A stretch of 64,000 bases of DNA from contig JAQFWX010000014.1 in the NCBI GenBank assembly GCA_027605045.1, positions 617,391 to 681,390 of the forward strand, given 5' to 3'. Source of the DNA: Phallus indusiatus. Lineage: Eukaryota; Basidiomycota; Agaricomycetes; Phallales; Phallaceae. Positions 50,442 to 62,700 of this stretch are shown here, one piece after another. Position 1 is the stretch's first letter. Each line of letters opens with the position of its first letter. The notes beneath the pieces are model-generated. The model ran no database searches. It was not told the origin of the DNA and saw nothing but the letters and a program-made list of their open reading frames with translations. Both the position numbers and the translations under genes were made by a program.

Positions 50442-51244
50442 CTGGGTGGGAAGGTTCTAGACTCGCCTCGCAGACTTTGGTTCTCGGGTTGGCTCTGGGG
50501 AGGAACGAGACGTTTTAGGAACTCGAATATAGCGCGATGAATGTTGCGTCGTTGCCGGTGTTTTCGAACGAATAAGAGATGATGTATCTTTCAGCTAGGA
50601 ACCCATTCGGAATAACACAGAACAGCGCAAACAGGGCAATTAGGAAGATTTCCATGGGTAGGTTCTTGCCACGTCGACGTCTGCGGAAGTCTATCTAACG
50701 AAGGAACGGCTCCGTGGGTACAAGCCTTGATGTCGGTAAGAATGATGACGAAAAATTGGTATGTAATTGTTCCATAATGTAGCGAAACTGAAGCTGAGGT
50801 CGTGTCTGCAATTGTTTGGCAATTGTCGGCGGTCGCAACCAAGTTGCAACCGACGGTCGGTGTGTGACATCCGTGACTCTATCTTGATCATCATCGGAGT
50901 TTGAAGACGTCAACTGGACGCAAACAGAGTGGCATACAATTTGAAGTCCACACGAATCAACCGTAATGACGGCGTTATATTGCTTGCACGGTGAAATTGC
51001 ACTGCATGAATAAAGTACCGGCTTCATTCAAAAAATACTTCTCATTACACTAACTACGTGGTTTGTAACATTATCACGAAATACGTACAAATAGTAAGCA
51101 TGCGAGTGACGTGCGCTCAAAGAAAGTGAGTACACGTTACATACAGATAAATATGGCACACGGATCGGAATAAAAAGTATAGATCACAAAAAAACCAACG
51201 CGAAAGTACCGGAAATTGGTGACGTTGTTAAGTATGGCAGGAAG
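50442..51244. other. Spacer between the unknown exon and HSP20 relic 6
   Basis: Paralogous to about 56970-57440 (both contain a cgtcgttgccg block and an aatt(g)..(t)cg spacer). No gene supported. Confidence 0.35.
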
Positions 51245-51898
51245 CTACTGAATCTGGACCCTAAAGGAACCCTGGTCCTCGGCTATCTTGGGGATGCGCA
51301 ACGTTAGAATGCCGTCTTGCAGCGTTGCGTTGATCTTGGAGGCATCGACGGCGCGAGGAAGCCAGACTGTGCGTGTGAAGTGCGATGAATTGACCAAGTC
51401 GCGTTCGGATGAGATTACTGTGGGTGCAGAAGAATCTGATTTAGTGACTGTATTGAGTACGTCAGGTCCAGAAATAGGAGGAAATAGGGTAGCAACGTGA
51501 TAGTGGACGTACCTTCGTTAGGGTTTGACGCGTCTCCATTTCCATTATTAGAGGCAGTCGCCTCCTGCTCAGCGGCACTGACATCGATCTTCCCGCTTCC
51601 ATTGCTGTGATGCGCCCTAGCCAAAATCTTCCCTTCAATTCAAACTACGTCCGTTGTCCCCAACCCTGATCTCAAGATTCTCTTTTTTGGCTCCAGGGAC
51701 TTCAGCTTCGACGATATAATCATTGTCCTGCTCTGATAAGTCTAGAGCTGGGTGGCGAGACCGGACAAAGCCGTCAAGCGGTGCAAAATGATGATGTATG
51801 ACTGGGAATGGGTATGATGCTCGAGCTGAACGGGCTACGTCGTCGAAGAGTGCGAAGAAGGGGCGGAATTCGTTGAAAAATGTGCGGGAGAGAGACAT
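51245..51898 (-). pseudogene. HSP20 small heat-shock protein, best-preserved copy (single 2-bp frameshift)
   Basis: Two exons: 51898 to about 51511, and about 51444 to the TAG at 51245. The first exon begins MSLSRTFFNEFRPFFALF and carries the alpha-crystallin start (YIVEAEVPGAKKENLE). The second carries TVWLPRAVDASKINATL and the C-terminal LTLRIPKI, the hallmark I-x-I/V anchor of HSP20 chaperones. At about 51636-51642 the sequence reads tttgaattgaagg where relics 4 and 5 keep two more bases (for example tttgaatattaaagg). This drops the frame into a stop before EGKILARA. Everything else is intact (about 195 residues), so inactivation is recent or a sequencing error. Confidence 0.8.
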
Positions 51899-52564
51899 TG
51901 TGGTGAGATGAGTGTGTTAAAGCGGTGATTGTTGAGGTTATTCGTTGACTGATTTCTGAGATTTGAGTTGAATTAAGACGTTGGAACAGAGGGTTTATAT
52001 ACTCACTGACAATGGTTTATTGATGAAGATTGTCGAGCACCGGAGAAACATACAGGAAATTCCAGCAGTTACGGCCAGCTGCGACGACATGGGCGGCGAT
52101 GATTAATCACGCAATAATCAGTATTACGCAGTTGTTCTGGCATGTTCATGAGGACGTAAAGAGACGAGTAACGAATAGTATTTCTGTTTTACAAGTGCTG
52201 TGCGGCGTGCTTGCGTCTGCTTGTTGTCTGCTTGCGTGTGAATGGAGTGAAGCCGGGAGTGCCGTGAGTGACAGTCACAATATGTAACGCGGCCGTAGCT
52301 TGCGTCTGCTCAGTGCTCCCTCAAAAATCCAGAACTTGGAGGTATTGCGTGGCCACGCGCGGTACATGAATCATACCAACGTGAATTATTATCCCGACAA
52401 ATATTACTTTAATAGAGCTTGATAATGACTCAAATCTGATCGGACATACTGCACTCTCCGCACGTCTTTCTCTTCAGTCTTCGTACTGTAAAAACTCACA
52501 TTCAACGTCTACTCCTGCTCTATTAACACACACTGCTGATATCATACTTCGTGATCTGACTAAT
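51899..52564. other. Spacer between HSP20 relic 6 and GH16 relic 6
   Basis: Contains the shared HSP20 upstream region (actcactgacaatggttt near 52000, also at 24140) and probably the lost 5' exons of the GH16-like gene. No intact gene. Confidence 0.4.
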
Positions 52565-53400
52565 CGTAAAGGTTGGAGTATTTGGCCCGCATGACGGAGA
52601 CGCAAGGCCAGTCCCCGGCTGGCCCAATGGCGAAGGCACACTCAACGTCAATCTGACTACTCCCAAATAAGTGTCTTTACGGTACGTTCATGCTGTCTCT
52701 TGTAGTCCATCTTTATACTTATTTTATAAAGGAGGTGATCGATGAAACTTCGACGAATCCGCCATATTCGCCCCCCAACAGCGACGTCATCTCGCTCAAC
52801 TACTCTGCAACGGATAATGATAACCAAGGCTGCATCGTCCCCGATAACAGACAGAGCGCATTCGAAGCTGAAGTCGTGGTAAACGGGGGAGAATGATCGT
52901 CATCGCTTCTTATGCTGCAGTCTGATTGTCCGTGGTAACGCTCTTTCATCTGAATTATCGTCACTCAAAGGGGATGATTACTTGTACAGCATTCATGTTA
53001 TTAAACCTTCGGCACTCGGCGGGGACAATGGCGATATTGCTAGATACGCGACTGGCGAGCTGCTCGCCAACTATACCAACCTGAGATGTCCCACGACGAA
53101 TTTTTCAGTCCTCAAGAGCTTGTTTTCGAGATTGCACTATGGGACGACTTGTAAGCTTTGATCGTCTCGGATTACCGTGTCCTTTTGATTTCAGTTCTTT
53201 GGAAGATGTAGGCACCCACCATGGATTGTTGAATAAAACCTATCCACGCGTATGCTACAACAGCTTTGGCCCTCCAATCGGGTACGACAACGCTTGGCTT
53301 CAGAACCAGATCCGTGAGATTTCTCAGATCATTGAAACTGTTGCGGCTACCAATACTTCTAGTTCTCTCGTGATAGTTCTACGTCCTCTTATGGAATGAG
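52565..53400 (+). pseudogene. GH16 beta-glucanase-like relic 6 (most complete)
   Basis: Plus-strand blocks in GH16 order: GPHDGDARPVPGWPNGEGTL (active-site region, E-x-D-x-x-E lost), SLNYSATDNDNQGCIVPDNR with SAFEAEVVVNGG, DDYLYSIHVIKPSALGGDN (equivalent of the W-x-x-D-x-I-x-I-W-F-F-x-R-x-x-I-P region), FFSPQELVFEIALWDDL (late VFNIxxCGDWAG strand, Cys lost), a clean gtaagc..ttcag intron, and VCYNSFGPPIGYDNAWLQN (C-terminal C-x-x-x-V...DNAYW-like block). Frames break between blocks. The order supports GH16 descent; no catalytic pair remains. Confidence 0.6.
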
Positions 53401-54115
53401 TGTTACACTTCCTTTGTTACCAAGAACATTTCAAACTCGGATTTAAATTCGCACGCATGTGCTAAATATGTATGTATTAAGTATGTACATGCTCATAGAT
53501 GCTTGTATTCGGACATTGGACAGACTCTTAAGTTCATTCTTCTATTCTTACACAGGTAACCGCATCTAACATATTCCATCAGGATACAGTGCTTCGAAAC
53601 TTTCAAAGCTATTGTTTTGGTTTAGTCTGCTGGTACCTAAAGCTCCCGGTCTAGGGTGTCGTGGCTAGACTTACGAATGCGACAAAGATTAATACGTATA
53701 GGTATCCCTTCTACGTTATATGAAAACTTTTATGAAGCACTATGGCACTCATCAAGTAATGATAGAATATTTATCGCCAACTGATGCTCTCTCTCATCTT
53801 CGACTGGCTTGAATTTGTCGCAAGGGGCTTTAATTTTGTTCAACTGCCAGGGTCAAGTTGCTTTGATAATGCGAACCTTCCCAAATGCAGAATTCAATAT
53901 CGATGCTGGTGGGAGGTTTCGTTCGGTCTGCGATACTAATGCGACCTCTGTATCGAAAACTTGAACTTCATACCAAAAAAATCAATAAACTTGTCAAAAC
54001 CCACAGTTCGAGTACATCCGAAAAGCGTTATAAATAAAAACAAGCTTGCATACCCTGAGAATCATTTTTTATCGTGCACGTGTGCCAAAATTCAAGCGCA
54101 TAAGAACCGGTACTA
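53401..54115. other. Spacer downstream of copy 10
   Basis: No gene. It shares 53740-53900 with 47300-47420 (ttcccaaatgcag; catcaag/gtcaagtgataatagaa), the 3' flank of copy 9. Confidence 0.4.
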
Positions 54116-55820
54116 CTAAGCTGACTCCTCCTGTCCAATCTCAACATCCGGGGATCTAGTCGCAAGACTGTTACGATCTTCAGCTACTCCATCCGTTCCA
54201 TGTGCTGGTATCTCACGGTCACCCATTTCCACGAGTATAGATTGGTGTATGTAACTTGCCACGGTATCTAACCGAATAGTAGGTAATGTTATATTCGAGG
54301 CCTGGATTGCCGCGGAATTCTTTTGACGAAGATCCAGGGTGAAATCGGCAAGTAAAATGGTGGAGAAGCTTGGAATTAAAGATGAACAACAAAATAAAGA
54401 TAGAGAAGGAAATTGCGATACCAATGTTGAATGTCGCTCGCGATGTTGCTCGCAGACTGATTCAGGCTGTCATGACGTGATATTTAATTGTATTCAAAAA
54501 ATGCACTTACATCATTCTTGAACTTCATTCTGAAGTCAGCTGCTGAGGAAATAGAGTCATATTCAAGATTTACTCACCTCATCAAAAATCAAAAGAATAG
54601 TAGAAAAAACAGCGACGAAGCTTCAGAAACCAGTTAGTTATATGTAAATGATGATTGTTGGTTATCCAGCCTCACCAGAACCTCAACACGGCTAATTGTA
54701 ATATAATGTGAGTATAACTTGGTTTATGGCGTGATTATAACATACTTTGGCTGAGCAGCACTGAAACCAGGTCATTGTAACTTTGGATGCCAGTGCTACG
54801 CTTTAATTTCCACGTATCCCAGACCTTCCATATACAAATACCAAAGACAAGAAGATCTGTTATCATAGAACAAACATTTCCGACCAGGACATCTGCTTGA
54901 GCTGTAATTTCGTATTGTGTTTAGTAACCGGTACCGTGGTATCAGTGTTTATTCAGACCTACAATATGAAAAGCTACTATAGGAAAAATTAAGGGCACAA
55001 TCCGAAACTGTATAGAAACTATTTCATACCTGTGAGAGCATCCTGATGCGACAATTACATCTGAAATATTAGAATTTTATTATGCGTTGTCTTGCAATGA
55101 GATTCTCTAGTACCATAAAGAATTGCGGCAAGCCCTCCACAAAAGGATATAGCAAAAACCCCGGTCACGACTTTGTTTTCCTGACACAACGAGTACGCTC
55201 GAGCAATGAGTAACCCTAAACAAATCAATTTCACGACATTTCACGAGTTATATGTAACAGCCTGACCTTGAACACCGATATACTCCAAAATGTCTGCGAT
55301 TTTTACTATATTTAACACATTATTGCAGAAGCTTTTGAACTTCTAAATCCATCAATTTTCATCATACATAACAATACCTTACCTTAAATTTTGCGACTAA
55401 AAGTGGTTAAGTGCTTTCAGAGTTCTTCATAGTATTTTGTGCTTACTGAAAAAAAATCTAGCCGAAGAGTAACTGCTTGACCGATAAGACTTCCATATCT
55501 TGTACAAACATAGAAAAAAATTGGAATGCTGAAACGTTTTGGTGATTTCCACATGTATTCTATTTCTTGAGGTATAGCCAATATCGTAGTATAGCTCAGG
55601 AGAGCTAAGATAAAGTAATCAATACTCGAGTGTTCATGATCATGAAGCTTATAATAATTAGATGACATACCTAGAATGCCACAATCTACAATAATTGCGA
55701 TGTACCTAACGTTCTGAAGTCATTTAGAAACCAAATATGCAAAACAAAAACCTACTCAATATATATTTTTTGAATTAGTCCCTGAATATCGGGGCTACTG
55801 GGAGAGGTAGCATTGTTCAT
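54116..55820 (-). CDS. DUF6533 GPCR-like membrane protein, array copy 10
   Basis: ATG at 55820 (MNNATSPSSPD) to stop at 54116. Core IPQEIEYMWKSPKRFSIPI and TRYGSLIG at 55480-55610; RAYSLCQENK at 55150-55210; VWDTWKLKRSTGIQ at 54790-54850; tail with DFTLDLRQKNSAAI and SILVEMGDRE at 54130-54350. The 12-nt microexon reads FKND and the 16-nt one is intact (ending RFW/C-type). It is the last copy before unrelated mobile DNA begins. Confidence 0.8.
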
Positions 55821-57701
55821 TTCTAGAGTTTGAAGTGTAGTAACGCCAAGGTGAATTGAATTGCTGCTCTGTGTTGTGGATGAAAATATGGGACTGACAA
55901 TTTTCCACTTATAATGATTAAAATCGTTATGCCAAGATGAAAGCGAAAGCGGATGATTGCTATAACAGCAACCTTGGGCGCCGATCAGTGATTTGGGTTT
56001 GGAACTTCGGCAATCCTGGATGACTTGGCGCGGTCTGGGAGTTTCAGCTAACCCAGATCACTGATAAGCTGATATTAAAAGCCCACTCATCTTCTGCTCT
56101 CAGTTCAGGTGCGGCCATATTTAGTATCCTGGTTTTTATAATAAGATTCCAAGCAGAGAAGGTGCCGGAATGGCACCGGTGACCGAAGTCCTTCTGAGCT
56201 TGTGAGTGCCAGAGCACATTGCTCTCTCCGTCATCGCACTCAGGCTGGGTGACATTCAAACGTCGTCACCATCGGTCGTTTCCATTCTTCTTTCGCGCCC
56301 TCCGGTCTTGTTTCGCGTTTCTGAGCACAGCTCTTCCCCCGACCTACCACGGACAACGTCACGAGGAGCGAGACGAGACAGGATTGCAACGGAGCTGACC
56401 TAAATAAGAACATCCAGTTTTGTTTTGTTTTTTTTTTTTTGAAATAATAGTACACTGATTTTGTCGTCAACCTAGTGAGCCGTCAAATTTTTCACAAAAA
56501 GTTACGATCATTGACTCAAAAAACATCTTGAAGTTGTTACGTTAGACTTGTTATCAGTATCAGAAGTATTGTGATTAACGACAGTTGTCGAATGTCGGAT
56601 GAAAATATACAATCACCGGCACCCCTAGAAGCGCCACCGTTTTCCCACTAGCGGTCACCCAAATTGTTCGTTCCACCTGTCATGCGTGTCATGCACGGTA
56701 ATACAACACGATAGGAGAGTTTTCAATACTTACAATTCCGTCCACGGCAGCTAGCTGCGATCCATGGAGATCTACATGAATTCAGAGAGAGGTGAGAATA
56801 CTATACTTTGTATTCGGGTGCATCAAGTTACATATTGCTCTTGTCTTAGTGATGGTGGGATCCTGCCGCGAGGGCACGAACGAGTAGCGAATTGAATGAT
56901 GTATTGCGTACCCTTCACGGTCAACTCAAGTGCAAAGTCCGATGGATTTGATCAGTTTGACATTGAGAAGGCGCCAAATTCTTAATTAGTAGAGGAATTT
57001 GGATGTGGCACGATGGAAATGTCGCGTCGTTGCCGCTGTTCCTGATGGATCAAAAGATAAGATTTCTTAGTCAGGTCCGCAACCGGAGTAACAATAAGTA
57101 GCGCAATCATGAAGATTAATGTCTTGTATAATTGTCCCAGAGGAGAGTGAGTCTTGCCACGTCTGCGGTGGTCAAGGAGAGAGACGAAGAAAAAACCGAC
57201 ACGGTGGCGCAAGCCCTAGCGTCGTGGGAACACTATTACTCATTATTACACGAAATAAGGTGTAGCTGAAGAGAGCTGAAGTCGTGTCCGAAATTTAGAA
57301 GCGGCAGGAGGTACGAGTAGCAACACGTAGTTCGTAGTCAATAAAGATTGTCGCTTTCGTCACTTCGTAAAAGTCGAGAGCGACTCGGAAAAGGAACCTC
57401 CATTCAAAGCGTGACACATGTGACGCCGGCTTGGTCATTATCGGAGTCTGAACATCATAGACGCAGCATTTGTGGGATGGTCACGGTCTCACCAGTAAGC
57501 CCGCGGACCGACAAACTGGTGGAATCGAGGGATTCGCACCGGCCGTAGGCCGCTTTAAGCTCCAGAGATTTTTCCCCCACGGAAGCAAAAACCTATTGGG
57601 GATCCGCCCGTTCACTTGAAGATCGTCACCGTAAGTTGTATTGTTTCTGCTTAAATTTTCCACAATTCGCATCATATTAATCACTAAACTAATTGACTTG
57701 C
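55821..57701. other. Spacer with array-derived remnant, then transposon edge
   Basis: At 56720-56965 (minus) lies the stop-riddled paralogue of the exon at 50206-50441 (SNPSDFALEL readable, same gtaagt donor). Array-type sequence continues to about 57440, matching 50600-50900. The left edge of the mobile element should fall between about 57460 and 57700. A T-run lies at 56425-56441. Confidence 0.45.
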
Positions 57702-59408
57702 TTATAGTTCTTTTTGAACATTATGGCTTTGTTGATTTAGCAATACTGACTCTAATAGCAGTTCGTCAGCTGGTGGAAAGTACGACCCGGAGGACTCGGA
57801 GTTGATAGAAAATTCATCTCCCGTTGAATGCTTTATTCCGCTCCGATAGTCAGCCATGAGATCCGGGCATGTATCCCACAAAAGTGGGCCCGCGATCCAG
57901 ATTTTCTGTGTTTTGGGAACTGAATATCTCAGTTCATTTCCCGGTGCGTCCTATAAATTAACAGTGATGATATGGTTATTTAAATCAAAATGACTTCCTA
58001 CCTTACTCAACAGCTTGCGTAATCGGAGGTGGAGCACTTCAACGTTCACAATCACCTGGTACTCGATGATACTTCGTGCAACAGGGTGAACCCGGTGTTG
58101 AGAGATCTTGGTTATGAGGCGTTGACACTCGCCATTTTTCCCTTCCTGTACAAGATTTTGTATAATATATCCTGGCCATATAAAGTGTGAAAACTTGTCA
58201 ATGACTGTCTGTGATTCCCAGCCGAAGTAGTTGACGCAAAATGAAGTGAGTTTATTCAGTTCTGCCGATTGCTCGAGTTGCGTTGGACTATCTTTGGAGA
58301 CGCTTGGCTGAAGATATGAATCTAAGAGAGCTCTTGATGGAAATGTCACAGGAACTTTCCTAGCCAATTGTGGACGCCTGGAAGACAGATTTCCGTGGTT
58401 ATTTGTCTTCAGTTCTTCACATAGCTTCTTGCGCCACTCCGAGCGAAATTGAGTCCAGGCTGATAGATCATCAATTTTGGAATATCCTTCCACAAGCTCA
58501 TCTGCTAATTGAGTGCGTGCAAGACCATGTGATATTTCCGGCCCACATCCAAAACCCTTTACAGCTTGTCATAATGAGATTCAAAAATAAAAGTTGTGAC
58601 GAACCTTGTGATAATCTCCGCCATTCAAAAGTGCGAAGAGGATAAAACCATTATGAGTGAGTCTGACTTCTGGGTTGGATAAAATCTTGGATGACTTATA
58701 AACGGAAACTGGTGATGCAATATGCGGGTGGTTTTTATTTGAAGGTTGTTCATTTGAGTATTCCCGAATAACCGTCAAAGCTCCAAAAATGAAACAATCA
58801 ACATCCTCGGAGAGGATTCCATCAATAAAATTGTTCTGATTCAACCACGCTAGTTCTGCTTCAGCCTCACCAGATGCCTTAAAAAAATAAATATTTGTTC
58901 AATACAATGAAGAGGAAAACTTACAATTCTTGTCATGAAACCGAAGCATGACACCATCTCACGAAAATTCCTTTCAAGACGACGAATGTGACTAGAAACA
59001 TGATGACCTCTTTTTGATCCGGTTTTTTCATCACCGTCAAAGACGAAGATAATTTTTGCAGGAAGTGTGAGAAGCCTGTTAAATTAAAATATAACTTGAA
59101 CAATAATTTCAAAAATAGGGAACATAATTACCGGCAACAGCGGTAAAACAGAGGTTTGAGCTGTGCATTCATCCCATACTGGGATTTGGAATGAAGGGTT
59201 TGATACAACCATATTGGAGCATCAATTCCCAATATAAAATGCTTCTCTGAGGTCTTTGAGATGCTGTGTTCCAAACAGAGTTCTAAAAGCGTTGTCCTTT
59301 CCTCAGTAGGCTTCAGTTTCTGGTACATATATGTAGTTGTCAATAAAACTTCTGTTAAACAAGACACAAAAAGCAATTACATACCTTCCAAAGTCCCGGG
59401 ACACCCAT
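57702..59408 (-). CDS. GEN1/XPG-family structure-specific nuclease (PIN domain-like)
   Basis: Six exons join in frame: 59385-59408, 59132-59319, 58925-59075, 58605-58877, 58002-58556 and 57702-57950, giving 479 residues. The N-terminal XPG box starts MGVPGLWK. Catalytic acids are all present: D41 (GIDAPIW), D84 (FVFDGD), E125 and E127 (ASGEAEAELAW), D146 and D148 (ILSEDVDCFIFGA), and D209 (GGDYHKGFGCG, start of the helix-hairpin-helix). This order matches GEN1/Yen1-type flap and Holliday-junction nucleases. It is shorter than typical GEN1 and lies 344 bp downstream of the transposase-like gene on the same strand. An element-borne role is inferred. Confidence 0.88.
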
Positions 59409-59752
59409 TTTTTTTTTAATAAGGAACAGATTCACCAGTGTTGATGTAGTTGACAGATACAATATGGTTTGACAAACTAGGAACCCCCTATTCAGTGTGA
59501 CCGCAAGTATACAATTTCCGATATACACAAACATGTATCTAAGTCCCGCTGTGAGCATCCCTTCTAACCCGTAAATATATCCTTTAACAGGATCGAATCC
59601 AAATGGTGCATCATCCATGCCAGGTGGTTTATAAGGCTTGTACGGATACATCGAATTTTGATGTTGTTCACCTGTTGCACCATAACGATGATACAGTCAA
59701 GTACTCATCATTCTAAATAAATTTAGTGACATTTAGTACTAAGCTACCCATG
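59409..59752. other. Intergenic region between transposase-like gene and nuclease
   Basis: 344 bp separating two co-oriented genes. A long frame running upstream of MGVPGLWK in the same phase is probably a shadow, because the family starts at that Met. Confidence 0.5.
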
Positions 59753-62700
59753 TTACCGCTTGCCACTTCTGAAGCGAGACAGCGTAGTGAAATTATATGC
59801 ATGTTGACCCTGCAATACAGCGCTCTCTATTCCCTCATCTGTGTTTTTCCTAGCCAACCTTTCAAAAACCAATATATTCTCCCATTCCAATTTTAGCTCC
59901 AAAGAGCTATTATGTGCGAGGGTTTTTTCGTGTAGTGCTTTTTGGAAGGCCGAAATACAAGCTGCAGCGTTGATACAAAGTTTTCCATCAAGCCGGAAAG
60001 TAAGCGAGGGAAAATTGGGTGGCGACGGTAGTGGGAAAGGAATTTTATCCCAGGAGAAGAAACCATCAGAGCAGTTGTCGCGAGGGTGGTTCTGTTTTTG
60101 AGAATCCCGTGGTTGATTACACCGGCGGCATATCTTGACCTTTGCTTGCTTTCCAGTTTTCGTCGGTTTTGCATAATATAACGCTCCAGAGGGATTAGGA
60201 GGAAGAACTGTTAATTGTTTTTTAATCCATGCTTTTAATTCTAAAAAAAATAACATCAGCTTCGAAACAATTCATGTATGTGCACAACTCACCTTTACCA
60301 TCATCCTGCTGATGTTTCCATCTCCAGACAGATTTTTCGAATTCTAAACAATATTTTTTGAGAGTATCAGCGTCACGATATATTGGATCATGTGGGAAAT
60401 CGTGATTTTCATAAAAGGAAGGGTGGATGAAAGTATGTGGGCTATTATAGTGTATTGCAGCCTCCTTCCACTGTTGGGGCGACATTGCTGAGGTCCAACC
60501 AAATATAACACGACATGCTGCAAAACGCCAATGAGAGCTTTCTCCTGGAGTGATAGTGTTGGCGGCAATGTATTCGCTAGCTGACTGTGTAACAAGAACC
60601 GTTGATAGCTTTGCGGCGGTACGAGACTCCGGAATCAACTGTTCGATTTGCATGCGAGGATTTGGTCGTGTTTCATTTATATTGATGATTCCTGGTTTCC
60701 CCGGTATTAATTTGATTTGATTGTCTGATAGTGAATACTTTCGGAGGATTGAATAAACTAAAAGAAAAAATAGAGATAGCTTTAAACTTACATTTTCGCA
60801 GAAGGTTGACTCAGCCGTTGATATTTTTTCATGATCATTAACAAGTTTGATACGTTTGTTGAAGCTAGTGAAAGCTGTTCAATAAACGGAAATTATGGGA
60901 GGAAAAGACAACACACCTTTGATCCTCTAAGCATTCATTTTGATATTCACTGCTATGACCCGTAATAAATTCCGAATTTGGCACATCCTCAGATTCATCA
61001 AGTAATTGGGAATAGGACCGTTTTTCATTTAAACTCTGTAAATAATTTATATCTATGTCATATGTCATGTAATATTAGAAATACTCACCGGGTTCAAAAA
61101 ATCCGCTTCACCGTTTAATGTTACTTGCTCAATGAACTGATCAATAAGTGGGTCTGCTTTCCCATCACCTTTAAATTCATGCCTCAAAGCTTGTATGCGG
61201 GAGGATTTATCCTTATACAGACTGTGAAATTGATTAAATCAATTAATGCTGAAGAACAATTAATTTTACTCACTCAAAGTCTCGCGGAACAAGGCCGAGT
61301 TTATGTTCTGGACAGACATTCAAGAGAACCGGCTGGTCAACTCCTGTAAGTTCTTCAGTCTGACGAAGGATATGATTCAGAAGAAAAAGGTGATGAAAGC
61401 CGTTGGCCTTTGCTCTGAATTGTCGGGACATAGAGTCAGGAGGTTGGGATAGGTTATTGATCTTGACGTTGAGGTTGAGTCGTAAAACAGCATCTGTGAC
61501 AAGTGCTACAATAGTCGGTAAGCTGGAGGCATCACCGCGACTCAGGGCATTTAGACGACCATGCCAGTTTTCATTTCCTGAGGTATGTGATGGCAAGTCT
61601 GGGTGCCGCCGTTGCAAGCAACCCTTCCGGATGTGTGCAAATTGATTTTCAAAAGCGGGTTGAGAAGCTGAAGTCAACGCACTTCCAATTCTGTTGTATT
61701 TTTCATAAACGGAAAGCAACCGCTGATACTGTTCCTCTGCTGGATGGTAAACAGCAGGCTGCCCCTGGCTAGCAGAGTGCACGACAAGTGCCTTCGTGAG
61801 TTCTGAACTGACTGCATCACGATATATTGATTTCTTTGGGATGGTATCAAGAATCCGCGCTTTCAGGTGCATGAGATCTTGAACAACGGAGATGTTGGGA
61901 AGAGCTCTTTCTATAGCTGGCCGAAAGTCGCAACAGCGATCAACGCATATTTCTCCAATTTCTTTGAAATTGACACCTAATAGATTACACCGCTCAGCAT
62001 ATTCCAGGAGTGGTGCAAGCATTTCAGATGGTGAATTTGTTCGAAGCAATTCCTATTACAAATACAGTGAATATATAAAAGGAGGCTAACTGAATAGCAT
62101 ACCCAGAATACAAGCTCCTTATCCTCATTTACAGCAGTCAACATACCACCTTCGAAAGGATTAAACACAGTGAGACTGGTGTTTACTTGATGGTCTGATT
62201 CCGAACTACCATTATCGCTTGATTTTGTAGACACATAGATGTTTGCTTTGTTTGCCAACTTAACCGTGGAATCCATGCCAAGAATGCGACCTATGTATGT
62301 CTTAAATCAAAATCATATCTAAACAGCAAACACAATGTAATTCTTACCAGCTAAAGTCCGTGAGTATTGCGCACTTTCTTTCTCACGCTGATTCTTGAGG
62401 AAATGGTCATAGAGACAACGGATAGATGTTTCGGAAGGGGCAGGATTGATTTCAAGACTTTTCTCAGCGGAAATTTGCAGAACCTGAGGAAATTCAATTT
62501 GATACTTGTTTTTTTCAAGTTTTGCTTTGTTGGCGATAGCATAGTCGAGCCAGGCACTCTGAAGCCGGTGGGTTTCAAGGAGATGAAGTTCTAATTTAGA
62601 TGTGTTAGTAAAGAACACTTTAAAAGTATTTACAACTTACGGTGAATACTCTCCGTTATCTGCCCAATACTACTTTGAAGCCTAAATTCACAAACGAAGT

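Noticed and set aside
57197..57215. ggtggcgcaagcc as a left terminal repeat matching tgcgccac near 63991
   Set aside because: The same region is paralogous to array DNA near 50720 (ctccgtgggtacaagcctt), so it predates the transposon; the match is only about 8 bases.
57480..57570. tRNA-like ggattcgcacc segment
   Set aside because: The T-arm does not pair and no acceptor stem or anticodon arm is found.
59409..59651. Extended N-terminus upstream of MGVPGLWK
   Set aside because: GEN1/XPG proteins begin at the MGVPGLW box. The upstream frame is low-similarity hydrophobic sequence across the intergenic gap.
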